Made by a program: the position numbers and the translations under genes. 64,000 nt of DNA from the NCBI RefSeq assembly GCF_014203855.1, contig NZ_JACHJV010000001.1, positions 5,952,001-6,016,000 on the forward strand, given 5' to 3'. Of this stretch, positions 27,147 through 34,547 are shown piece after piece. The number at the start of each line of letters is the position of its first letter. Position 1 is the first letter of the stretch. This stretch comes from Kitasatospora kifunensis (GTDB taxonomy: Bacteria > Actinomycetota > Actinomycetes > Streptomycetales > Streptomycetaceae). Below the pieces are notes generated by a model. That model made no database searches. It was not told where the DNA came from and saw only the letters and a list, made by a program, of their open reading frames with translations.

Positions 27147-28724
27147 CATCGACGAACAGCCCTTCTTGCTCTTGGCGGTGATGGCCTCGGCCGTGTACGG
27201 GCACTGGAAGCCGATCCAGCGGAGCTCGGTCCACGTCTGCGCCCACGATTCGCGGGGATTACGGCACACCAGGAATCCGGTTCCCTGGTCGGCGACGGGC
27301 AGGCTGGTCTCGAACTTGCCGCTGGACTCACAGTTCGCGAACAGGGGGGCGAACGTGTCGCGGTTCACGCCCACCGCGATGACCACGTTCGTGTCGTCGG
27401 CGGGCCTGCCGAAGTCGGCGTAGGAGTTCTGCCCGCTGTAGACGTGAGGGAGACCGTACTTCGGCCCGTAACGGTCCAGGGCTCCCCCCAGGCCGTAGTG
27501 GTTGGCGTAGATGACGGCGTGCGCGCGGTCCTGCGAGGGCAGCGCCCGGTAGACGGCGGCGACCTGTTCGGTCAGCTGGGGCCAACCCGCCTGGTCGAGC
27601 TGGAAGACCCCCACCTGCTGCATCACCGGGCTCGACGCGTACCACGCGATCGGCAGCACCGGCAGCATGAGCACGGCTGACATCACCGCGTTGCCCACCA
27701 GGGCGGTACCGGCCAGCGAGCGGCGGACGGTGGTCTTCGCCCACTCCACCACAACGACGGAACCCGCTGCCAGCAGCACCAGTTGGAGACCGCCGGTGTA
27801 CTCGGGGTTCCCCTCGATGGCGATCAGCAGCACCGACATGAACAGGTAGGCCAGGCCGACCGACCGGTACGCCCGCCACGCCGGGCGGCGGAACAGGGCC
27901 ACCAGTCCGGCGATCCACAACGGAGCGAGGAGCAAGCCGATCATCAGCACCTGGAACGGAATGAAGGCGACCCGGGCGTCGGCCGCCAGGGCCGTCACCA
28001 ATGCGGCACTCATCTCCATCGCGGGCCACCCGTGCGTGATCTGCCACAGCACCGTCGGTACCGCGAGAACCGTGGCGAGTCCGGCGCCCGCCCACAGGTG
28101 CCGACTGCGCAGGACCCCTCGCGGCCCCACCGCCAGCACGCCCACGAGCAGGGAGAGGAGCAGCAGCACGATGAGGTTCTTGGCGTACAGGCTCACCCCG
28201 AAGACCGCGCCGATGGTGAGCCAGAGCCGGGTGTCGCTGGTGCGCAGCAGGCGGATCACCAGCCAGCTCAACACCACCCAGTCGACGAGGTCGGGGCCGT
28301 TGGTGGTCAGCACGTGCCCGGCGTTGAGCGTGACGACCGACGCGCCCGTCGCGGCGGCGGCGAAGACCTGGGCGCTGCGCCCGCCGCCGAGTTCGCGTGC
28401 GATGAGGCCCGTCACCCACACCACCACGCAGGCCAGCAAGGCCGGCACCACGCGCAGCCCTGTCAGGGTGTCGCCGAACACCGTGGTCTCCGCCCTGGCG
28501 ATCAGCGAGACCAGCGGGGGCTGGTCGACGTACCCCAAGGCCAGGTGCTTCCCGGTCATCCGGTTGTACAGCTCGTCGACGTGATACCCGTTCCGCCCCG
28601 ACAGGGCCAGCAGCACCACACCCACCACGGCGGAGACGGCGAGCAGCGGCCGCCGGTTCAGCTCGGGAACCGCCGCTAAGCGGCCCTGGGAGGACACCGA
28701 AGAATTTCTGGTCGTGGTCGCCAT
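27144..28724 (-). CDS. GT-C fold glycosyltransferase, PMT/ArnT-like (GT39/GT83)
   Basis: A 526-residue membrane glycosyltransferase of the dolichyl/polyprenyl-phosphate sugar type (PMT_2, ArnT-like). After the first helix comes YHVDELYNRMTGKHLALGYVDQPP, which holds the acidic DE motif of the first extracytoplasmic loop and the GYVDQPPL segment typical of the family. About 11-12 helices follow, then a C-terminal soluble part with QLDQAGWPQLTEQVAAVY. Codon 16 is TTA (28679-28677). Such enzymes take sugar from a polyprenyl phosphate on the outer membrane face. Proteins of this type glycosylate peptides in some NRPS pathways (mannopeptimycin is the known example); that use here is inferred from position. 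Confidence 0.85.
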   Translation of the reverse strand: MATTTRNSSVSSQGRLAAVPELNRRPLLAVSAVVGVVLLALSGRNGYHVDELYNRMTGKHLALGYVDQPPLVSLIARAETTVFGDTLTGLRVVPALLACVVVWVTGLIARELGGGRSAQVFAAAATGASVVTLNAGHVLTTNGPDLVDWVVLSWLVIRLLRTSDTRLWLTIGAVFGVSLYAKNLIVLLLLSLLVGVLAVGPRGVLRSRHLWAGAGLATVLAVPTVLWQITHGWPAMEMSAALVTALAADARVAFIPFQVLMIGLLLAPLWIAGLVALFRRPAWRAYRSVGLAYLFMSVLLIAIEGNPEYTGGLQLVLLAAGSVVVVEWAKTTVRRSLAGTALVGNAVMSAVLMLPVLPIAWYASSPVMQQVGVFQLDQAGWPQLTEQVAAVYRALPSQDRAHAVIYANHYGLGGALDRYGPKYGLPHVYSGQNSYADFGRPADDTNVVIAVGVNRDTFAPLFANCESSGKFETSLPVADQGTGFLVCRNPRESWAQTWTELRWIGFQCPYTAEAITAKSKKGCSSM

Positions 28725-28844
28725 GTATCCACACTCTTTCAGTCTGCGGGTTTGGCCATTCGGATTGTCTCCGGCGTATCGCAGACGGGCGAGTAAGTTG
28801 AATTATAGGAAAAGCTTGCTGGGCCAGCTGACGCACTGCGGCGC

Positions 28845-28991
28845 GTGGCCCGCTACAGCGACAAGCAGTTCGCCGCCTACGGGCTCGATCCGGCTGCGGC
28901 CGCCGCGATCCGCGAGCAGTTCGCCGACTGGCACCAGGAAGCTCACCGGACCGTAGGGCGCGACCGCTGCTGCGAAGAGGCGCACCTATGA
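28845..28991 (+). pseudogene. 3' fragment of an unrecognised gene (or a 48-residue ORF)
   Basis: The frame ending at 28991 reads RYSDKQFAAYGLDPAAAAA followed by an IREQFADWHQEA segment and an end in RDRCCEEAHL. This is protein-like, helical and charged. The frame is closed upstream by TAG at 28806, and the only start candidate is the GTG at 28845 without a good ribosome binding site. It sits between the NRPS locus and the broken integrase, so it is probably the tail of a truncated gene. Family not recognised. Confidence 0.35.
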
Positions 28992-29011
28992 GGGCCAGTC
29001 ACGTCCCAGGC

Positions 29012-30263
29012 CTATGCCGCCATTGGCGGTGCGATCTCGATCACAGGCTTGGTGCTCCAGTGATCGGTATCGGCCGTGTCCAGGGCGCCGGCGAGGGCGT
29101 TGACGGCTTGGTCGGCGGAGTCTTTGAAGAGGTGGCCGTAGAGGTTGATGGTGGTGGCGAGGGTGGCGTGGCGCAGGGTCTTGGAGACAATGGCGAGGGG
29201 GATGCCGGCGGCGATCATGATGCTGGCGGCGGTGTGCCTGAGGTCGTGAAGGCCGATGCGGGGTAGGTCGATTTCGGTGGTGCGTTTGCGGAGTTGGTTG
29301 AGAACCCATTGGGGGCGTAGGGGTGAGCCGTCGCCCTAGGAGAAGACGAGGCCTTCGAGGCGGCTGTCGGGGTGGGCGGCCATCTGGATGGCGGCTTGGC
29401 GGTGGAGGGCGGTCATGACTCTGGGGGAGAGGCTGATCCAGGCGCGGCTGGCCTCGGTCTTGGGCTCGCCGAAGAGGTTCTCGTTGTTGTTGACGGCGGC
29501 CAGGGTCCAGCGGACGTAGAGCTTGCGATCCATCAGATGGACGTCCTCCCAATGCAGGGCCAGGACTTCGCCGCGGCGCATGCCGGTGCCGAGCATGACC
29601 TCGAACAGGTCGGTGAGCCGGTCGGCGTAGTGCTCGGCGTTGTAGCGCAGGAACGCGGCGGCCTCGTCCGGGGTCCAGCAGGTGCGTTCCTCGGCGCGGG
29701 GCTTGGGCGGGACGGAGTGCTTGGCCGGGTTGTAGCGCAGTCGCCAGGAGCGGACGGCGGCGTTGAGCGCGTTGCGCAGGGTCGCCACGACCCGGTAGAT
29801 GGTGACGCGGCCCCGCTCAGCCTTCCGTTGGGTGGCGATCCAGGCGTCGATGTGCTTGGGGCGCAGGTCGGGGAGTCGGTGGTGCCCGAAGGCGGGGATC
29901 AGGTCGCGCTCGACGCAGTCCGCGTAGCCGGCGTAGGTGTTCGGTGCGAGCCGCTCCTTCACCGCGACGAGCCACTCCTGCAGGTAGCTTGCCACGGTGG
30001 TGCGGCGGTCCTCGTACACTCCGCGCAGCTCACCGTCGAGCACCGCCTTCATCTCCCGGGCGGCCTCGGCACGGCTGGCGAAGCCGCCCCGCCGACGTGT
30101 GCGGCGCCTGCCCTCCTCCCGGGCCAGGTCGACGCAGTACGTCCACTTCCCATGGTTCGCCTCTGCCACCAACCTCAGGCACCACGGACCCAACTGCTTC
30201 CCACGCTCATCCGTGCAGCCACACCGCCGGGTACACCCGACCACGCTGCGCTCGCTGTCCCAT
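29012..30263 (-). pseudogene. Tyrosine-family site-specific integrase, broken by a frameshift and an amber codon
   Basis: The gene encodes a phage/AICE-type tyrosine recombinase. It has an N-terminal zinc-ribbon-like RRCGCTDERGKQLG, a SAM-like core-binding domain (TTVASYLQEWLVAVKERLAP), then the catalytic domain with Arg in GMRRGEVLALHWEDV, HDLRHTAAS, and RHATLATTINLYGH with the nucleophilic Tyr. Two lesions are visible. The well-placed ATG (30263, GAGGAAG upstream) starts MGQRAQRGRVY, but an extra C in the run at 30229-30231 throws it out of frame with RRCGC. A TAG (29338-29336) interrupts the same frame after GLVFS, cutting off the H-R-H-Y half. Replacing the TAG with a sense codon (for example CAG) would restore a normal protein. 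Confidence 0.85.
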
Positions 30264-30788
30264 GGTCTTCCTCTCTCGATGAGCGGTTGATCTCCTGGGA
30301 CCAAGGTTCGCCGGGCGGCTGGGCGTGTCGGCAGAGCGTGAGGTCAGGGGCGCGAGGCACGGCGGGACAGGGCGGGCAGGACACGCGCCAGACGACACAC
30401 CGCATGGAAGGTGACGATCCGTAGCCGATGGGTAAGCGACCATGATCCGCCCGCTGCCACGGCGTCAGAGCGCCCGTCTGCGCGATTGCTGTCGTGGGCC
30501 TCTGCGGCTTGCCATGGGCGGTTCTGAATGGCCGACAGATTCCGGTCACCGGTAGTAGCTGGAGCGGGGTCGGCGGCCTGGGGACCATTTTGGGACCAGA
30601 CGTTGTGGGCGCGGATGGGCGCTCCTGGGCGGAATCGGGCGCTAGTGGACAAAGTAACTCCTGAGCAACTGTCAGGTGGATCTGGCGGACGCACCGAGAT
30701 GGAGGTCCAACTCGTCTGTCGCCCAGGTGAGTTGAGCAGTAAGAAAGCCGGTGCAGTGATGTGCCGGCTGCCGACAATAGTTGAACCC
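30264..30788. other. Gap between the broken integrase and the tRNA fragment
   Basis: No recognisable gene. The stretch would hold the integrase promoter and the element's arm of the attachment site. GAACC at 30783-30787 begins a dyad with GGTTC at 30814-30818, inside the tRNA fragment. Confidence 0.45.
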
Positions 30789-30835
30789 CTTGACTGGGGG
30801 TCAAGGGGTCGCAGGTTCAAATCCTGTCGTCCCGA
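30789..30835 (+). tRNA. 3' fragment of tRNA-Pro(GGG), putative attachment site
   Basis: The sequence from 30789 matches the 3' 47 nt of an actinobacterial tRNA-Pro. The anticodon arm is CTTGA-CTGGGGG-TCAAG (anticodon GGG), followed by the variable loop, T arm GCAGG-TTCAAAT-CCTGT, and 3' acceptor strand CGTCCCG with discriminator A. The expected 5' acceptor strand, D arm and D loop are absent; unrelated sequence lies in their place. Loss of the 5' half next to an integrase is the usual look of the distal att site of an element integrated into a tRNA gene. The intact tRNA would lie at the other end, outside the window. Confidence 0.85.
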
Positions 30836-30856
30836 CCGCGAGTTTTCGCAGGTCGG

Positions 30857-30892
30857 AAGGCGCTTCCATCGGAATGATGGGAGCGCCTTTTT
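30857..30892 (+). terminator. tRNA-type terminator after the tRNA-Pro fragment
   Basis: AAGGCGCTTCCAT (30857-30869) pairs with ATGGGAGCGCCTT (30877-30889), with one G-T pair, and runs into five T's. It is the original downstream terminator of the tRNA locus, which marks the chromosome side of the junction. Confidence 0.88.
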
Positions 30893-31174
30893 GCGCGTGT
30901 CGCGGGGTGGTGGTCGCATGGTGGTCGCGCCCTGATCGGCCTGGGAACGTCTCCTGATGGCGGGCGGTACTGGACAACTCGCCTTAGCCGGGCTGGAGTT
31001 GGGGCCGGATGGTCAAGCGTGGTGCTTCGCGGCCGAATGAGCCCGACTCTCCCGAATGGGTGATCTGCCGCCATCGGGTTGACGGGCGTCACGCGTGATT
31101 TTCCTCGTCGGCGAGTGATCCGTGCATGTTTGTCCCGATTTTCGGGCCTGGATCCTCGATCAAAGTTCTGTCGA

Positions 31175-31804
31175 GTGATCGTTCCGGTGCGACCACCACG
31201 CGATCACCAGAGGCTGAGCGTGCTCGCTGAGCTGCTGCCGCCCCTTGAAAGTGCGACAAAGGACTCTCTCACTGTCCTGCAGCGGCACTTCGGGCGGATC
31301 GAGGGTCTGCGGGTGCTCTATCTGGGCGAGGGCAACAACACCGCCACCGCGCTCTCCCTCGCGCTCAGCCGGTTCCCCGGCACCGAGCTCCACCTGCGCA
31401 CCCCCGCCGGTTACGGGCTCCCGACGGACTACCTGGACCGGGCCGGCGAACTCGCCGCCGGAAACGGTGCGTTGGTCACCGAGCGGCACGACCTGGCCCA
31501 CCTGCCCGACCGGGTCGACGTCGTCTACACCACCCGCTGGCAGACCACCGGCACCAGCAAGCCCGACCCGAACTGGCGGGAGGTCTTCGCGCCCTTCCAG
31601 GTCAACGCCGAGCTGATGGCCCGCTACCCGGCGGCGGTCTTCATGCACGACCTGCCCGCCCACCGCGGCGAGGAGGTCGCCGCCGATGTGCTCGACGGCC
31701 CGTCCAGCATCGCGTTCTGGCAGGCCGGTCACAAACTGCACAGCGCCATGGCGGTGCTCGAGGGGTGCCTGCGCGGTCGGGGCGAGCCGGCCGGCCGGGC
31801 GTGA
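31175..31804 (+). pseudogene. Ornithine-carbamoyltransferase-like protein lacking its N-terminal domain
   Basis: The product matches only the C-terminal (amino-acid-binding) domain of ornithine-type carbamoyltransferases. GLRVLYLGEGNNTATALSLA corresponds to the Y-x-GDGNN-x-A strand-helix, DVVYTTRWQTTG to D-V-x-Y-T-D-x-W, and FMHDLPAHRGEEV to the C-terminal H-C-L-P-A-x-R-G loop, here with Asp in place of the catalytic Cys. The carbamoyl-phosphate domain with S-T-R-T is missing, and nothing like it is encoded upstream, where the sequence runs into the tRNA-Pro site. The start is uncertain: the frame opens at a TTG at 31079; GTGs at 31175 and 31220 are candidates; none has a ribosome binding site. 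A decayed gene is most likely, though a one-domain binding protein cannot be excluded. Confidence 0.6.
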
Positions 31805-31831
31805 GCGTCGCTGCCCCGGTCGCCGGTCAGG

Positions 31832-32554
31832 TCACCGCGGCTGGGGTGCCACGGCGGCGGAGCCGTGCGCACCGCGGGCGGCCAGCCTGCGGGCGACCCC
31901 GTCCGCGAGCAGCAGCAAGGCGGCGGTCACCAGCGCGGCCATGTGTTCGTAACCCGCCAACTCCGGGTCCACCGCCGTGATCGCGGCCGTCAGCAGCACC
32001 ACGCCCAGCGCGGTCCAGCGCGCCCCGAACCGCCAGGCGACCAGCAGGCCCAGCCCGACCACGGCCGCCGACGGCCCGGTGTCCCGGACCTGGGCGAATG
32101 CGGTGGGCAGGTGGAGCAGGTGGAGCAGGTGGAGCAGGTGGCCGGGCGGCCGGGACACCCCGAAGCGCGCGTAGCAGGTGCCCACCAGCGAGCAGGTGTA
32201 CCCGACGGCGAGCGTGCGCCACGGGCCGAGGGTCAGCTCGGCGGTCCCGAAGGCGAGGACCACCAGGAACACGGCGGTCCAGCAGGGCAGATGGATGGCC
32301 GGCACGAATATCGAGACCGGGAAGCGCAGCAGCGCGACGTCCCACGGCTCGGTGGCCCGGACCACGCCTATCCGGGAGACGAAGGCCGCCCCGCTCGGGA
32401 ACTCGTCGACCGCCGCGAACAGCAGCACCAGGCAGCTGGAGACCACGGTGAGGGTCAGTGCGGCGGCGCCCCTGGCCCGCAGCTGGGCGCGCGCCCGGCG
32501 GTAGAACAGGCCCCACTCGCTCTCGGCCGCGCGCCGGATGTCGGGATTGTTCAC
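31832..32554 (-). CDS. Rhomboid-like membrane protein (Rhomboid_2-type)
   Basis: A 240-residue protein with about six transmembrane helices. The order PAIHLPCWTAVFLVVLAFGTAELTLGPWRT, a cysteine-containing helix, then RDTGPSAAVVGLGLLV resembles the actinobacterial rhomboid-like family, whose members lack a clear Ser-His protease dyad. I chose the GTG at 32554 because GGAGGA lies 6 nt upstream; this places the start 19 nt after the methyltransferase stop, so the two form an operon. A short tandem repeat (HLLHLLHLLHLP, from repeated AGGTGGAGC units at about 32107-32141) lies in one loop. Function unknown. Confidence 0.6.
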   Translation of the reverse strand: MNNPDIRRAAESEWGLFYRRARAQLRARGAAALTLTVVSSCLVLLFAAVDEFPSGAAFVSRIGVVRATEPWDVALLRFPVSIFVPAIHLPCWTAVFLVVLAFGTAELTLGPWRTLAVGYTCSLVGTCYARFGVSRPPGHLLHLLHLLHLPTAFAQVRDTGPSAAVVGLGLLVAWRFGARWTALGVVLLTAAITAVDPELAGYEHMAALVTAALLLLADGVARRLAARGAHGSAAVAPQPR

Positions 32555-32573
32555 GACGGTCCTCCAGTCCCGA

Positions 32574-33284
32574 TCAGGAGTCGATGGTGGCCGCACACCG
32601 GTCCGCGGCACCGGCGTGCGGCCGGCCGTCGGAGCCCGAGGTGCACGGCCGCAGCAGCGCGAAGTAGGCCAGGGCCGGTCCGGACTGCCGGATGACGTGC
32701 AGGCCGACGGCGTTGGCGTGCCGGGCCAGGGTCGCCGGGCGGATCTGGTGGCGGTCGAAGAACTCGCCGACGACCAGGCGACCGGTCGGCTTGAGGACCC
32801 GGCGCAGCTCGCTCAGGGCGGCGGGGACGTCCGGGATCTCGCCCAGCGCGGTGACCAGGTAGGCGGCGTCGAACGTGGCGTCGTCGAAGGGGAGTTCGCG
32901 CGCGTCGGCCAGGGTGGGGACGATGGTGTCGAGGCCGGATCCGGCGGCCCGGTGCATCACGTGGTCGAGCATCTCCTGCTGGATGTCGACGATGTCCAGC
33001 CGGCCGTCGGCGCCGAGCCGGGGCGCCACCTGGAGCGACTGCAGCCCGGTGCCGGGACCGATCTCCAGCATCCGCTCGCCCGGCAGCGGCTGGAGCTGCT
33101 CGGCCAGCCGCTCCCAGGACAGGAACGGCAGTGGCAGGTCGAGCAGTCGGTGCTGCGCGTAGGGGTACGGCGCGGAGTCGGTCACCCACCAGGCGCTGGC
33201 CGCGGCCGCGACCGAGGCGCCCGCAAGGGCCCAGATGCCGGCCTTGCCGAACGGGGCGCGCAGGGGTGAGGAGGGGTGGCGCAT
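32574..33284 (-). CDS. Membrane-anchored class I SAM methyltransferase
   Basis: A 236-residue protein. An N-terminal helix (GIWALAGASVAAAASAWWV) anchors it. A UbiE/Methyltransf_11-type domain follows with motif I MLEIGPGTGLQSLQVA, the acidic end of beta-2 in LDIVDIQQEMLDHV, ADARELPFDDATFDAAY, and LRRVLKPTGRLVVGEFF. I chose the ATG at 33284, which has AGAAGAA upstream and begins the folded part; the frame is open about 80 residues further but that part is Arg/Pro-rich and unlike protein. The substrate is unknown; a lipid or quinone is possible for this group. It lies upstream of the rhomboid-like gene in the same direction. Confidence 0.8.
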   Translation of the reverse strand: MRHPSSPLRAPFGKAGIWALAGASVAAAASAWWVTDSAPYPYAQHRLLDLPLPFLSWERLAEQLQPLPGERMLEIGPGTGLQSLQVAPRLGADGRLDIVDIQQEMLDHVMHRAAGSGLDTIVPTLADARELPFDDATFDAAYLVTALGEIPDVPAALSELRRVLKPTGRLVVGEFFDRHQIRPATLARHANAVGLHVIRQSGPALAYFALLRPCTSGSDGRPHAGAADRCAATIDS

Positions 33285-33330
33285 GGTTCTTCTCCAACGT
33301 TGGTCGTCGGCGCGGGGCGGTGGTGCCCGC

Positions 33331-33582
33331 TCAGTGGATGTGGATGCCGCCGTTGGAGGCGGCCACGGTGAGGCAGGCCGACGCTCCGTCGGAGTTCGGC
33401 AGGTCGATCTGCGGCGCGGAGCCGCTGCTGAAAGGCCGGTGGCCTTCACCGGTGGTTCGTGGTGGCGCTGCGGGGCGGCGCACCTGCGCCGCCCCGCACC
33501 GACCATCTGCCCTCCAGCCAACAGCAGTTCGGCCGGGCCCTACACGTGGCCAGCCCACCGAACCGGGGTAGGGATAACCCAC
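33331..33582 (-). CDS. Doubtful small ORF ending in a Gly/His-rich tail
   Basis: The C-terminal 30 residues (APQIDLPNSDGASACLTV, then AASNGGIHIH) look like real protein, but the first 45 residues are Arg/Pro-rich and there is no clear ribosome binding site. The GGGGTAGGG element (33565-33580) overlaps its first codons. It could be a truncated gene tail or a short secreted or modified peptide. No family recognised. The rest of the 33285-33585 gap holds nothing else I can name. Confidence 0.2.
   Translation of the reverse strand: MGYPYPGSVGWPRVGPGRTAVGWRADGRCGAAQVRRPAAPPRTTGEGHRPFSSGSAPQIDLPNSDGASACLTVAASNGGIHIH
33565..33580. promoter_or_regulatory. GGGGTAGGG-type element, copy 1
   Basis: GGGGTAGGGATAACCC shares 14 of 16 bases with the element in front of the histidine kinase gene (37395-37410). 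Its ends form an imperfect dyad. It is probably a binding site of the nearby NarL-type regulator. Confidence 0.4.
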
Positions 33583-33585
33583 CTG

Positions 33586-33774
33586 TCAGTCCCAGCCGTT
33601 GTTGTCGGGCGCGGTGGTGGTGCCGGTGGTGTCGGCCGGGGCGGCAGCGGCCCGCGGCTGCGCGGCGGCGCTGACTCCGGATGCGATGGCGGGCGTGACG
33701 AGGGTGAGGGTGATCGCCGCCAGTGCGGCGGCGGCCGCGGCCACGATGCTGGCCCGTCGTGCGTGGGTGTTCAT
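33586..33774 (-). CDS. Small secreted peptide ending in NNGWD
   Basis: A 62-residue protein with a clean Sec signal: basic MNTHARRA, hydrophobic SIVAAAAAALAAITLTLVTPAIA and a likely cleavage after AxA. The mature part is a short Ala/Thr-rich peptide ending in DTTGTTTAPDNNGWD. ATG at 33774 with GGGGGAAG upstream. I do not recognise the family. Next to decayed genes, it may be a remaining member of a lost locus. Confidence 0.6.
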   Translation of the reverse strand: MNTHARRASIVAAAAAALAAITLTLVTPAIASGVSAAAQPRAAAAPADTTGTTTAPDNNGWD

Positions 33775-33839
33775 GCTGCGCTTCCCCCGAATCGTGTGTT
33801 GAGAGTGATCCGCAGGCCGTGGTGTGCGAGTGTCTCGGT

Positions 33840-34037
33840 CCTGGTTCCCAGAGCCTTGTCGTCCAGGGCGCTGACCACGCCCGACTGGACGCCGAACTGC
33901 GCCAGTGGGCACCGCAGTTGCGCAGGACGATGATCCTGCCCGGCTGCGGGCACTGGACCCGGCAGGAGCGACCGGCCGAAGTCACCGCCGCACTGGCCGA
34001 CTTCGCCTCCTCGCTGGACTCACCCCGGCATCCGTGA
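33840..34037 (+). pseudogene. C-terminal fragment of an alpha/beta hydrolase
   Basis: The frame reads LVVQGADHARLDAELRQW, then RTMILPGCGHWTRQERPAEV and TAALADFASSL. This is the last strand, the catalytic-His loop (GCGHW-x-x-x-E-R-P) and final helix of epoxide-hydrolase-type alpha/beta hydrolases. The nucleophile and acid regions are missing, and upstream lies the start of the divergent secreted-peptide gene. Broken remnant. Confidence 0.7.
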
Positions 34038-34074
34038 TCCACCCCCCGACACCCCGTTTCGGAAGGAAACCCTC

Positions 34075-34176
34075 ATGACCACGTCCATGGAATCGGCCCC
34101 CGAGGTCCAGCAGCTCGCCCAGTGGCTGACCGAACGGGTCGCCTACTACCTGGAGATCCCGGCCGAGGCCGCCTGA
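34075..34176 (+). pseudogene. N-terminal stub of an acyl carrier protein
   Basis: ATG (34075) with GGAAGGA upstream starts a 33-residue product. It contains QLAQWLTERVAYYLEIPAEA, the first helix of polyketide or fatty-acid type carrier proteins, where the family then goes on to D-x-x-L-x-x-x-GLDS. The sequence stops with TGA before the phosphopantetheine serine. It is therefore a stub, unless translated as a peptide. Confidence 0.65.
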
Positions 34177-34207
34177 CCGCGGGAGACCGCAGAGAGGAGA
34201 GCGGGCC

Positions 34208-34478
34208 GTGCGTGCCGCCATCACCCGAGCGGGGGGCGCTCGTCGTCGAAGAAGTCCCCGATCCGGTGCCACAGTCCGGGCAGCTGCTGGTGCGCACGCT
34301 GGCCTGCGGGATCTGCGGCTGCGACCTGCACGCCCTCGGCGACCCCGAGGCGTTCAGCGACATCATGCGCCGCACCGGCGTCACCGGCCTGGACGGACTG
34401 GCCGGGGCGATCGCCGAACTCGGCGATCCGGAGCGGCACGCGAAGATCGTCGTCGACCCCTCGCTGGTCGCCGGCTGA
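34208..34478 (+). pseudogene. Zinc-type alcohol dehydrogenase with internal deletion and frameshift
   Basis: GTG at 34208 begins RAAITRAGGA; the homology continues in another frame as ALVVEEVPDPVPQSGQLLVR, then GICGCDLHAL, which holds the catalytic-zinc Cys of medium-chain dehydrogenases. About 40 codons on, the text becomes AELGDPERHAKIVVDPSL, which is the C-terminal end of the same family. The roughly 250 residues in between, including the Rossmann fold, are missing. Decayed gene. Confidence 0.7.
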
Positions 34479-34483
34479 TCGTC

Positions 34484-34533
34484 CGAACGACGGTGGCGCC
34501 CCCGGGATCTCCCGGTGGCGCCACCGTCGTTCG
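34484..34533. terminator. 17-bp bidirectional hairpin
   Basis: CGAACGACGGTGGCGCC (34484-34500) pairs perfectly with 34517-34533. It lies between the dehydrogenase remnant and the 3' end of the minus-strand DUF4097 gene and terminates both directions. Confidence 0.85.
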
Positions 34534-34547
34534 CGGCACGGGCGTGC

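Noticed and set aside
30857..30892. A small RNA or riboswitch after the tRNA fragment
   Set aside because: The stem-loop with a T-run directly follows the tRNA 3' end and is best explained as its terminator.
32098..32150. CRISPR-like or satellite repeat
   Set aside because: The units are 9 nt, contiguous and within a coding frame, with no spacers. No CRISPR array was seen anywhere in the window.
34484..34533. Insertion-sequence terminal repeat next to gene fragments
   Set aside because: The 17-bp arms are only 16 nt apart and lie between convergent gene ends, which suits a terminator; no transposase or target duplication is present.
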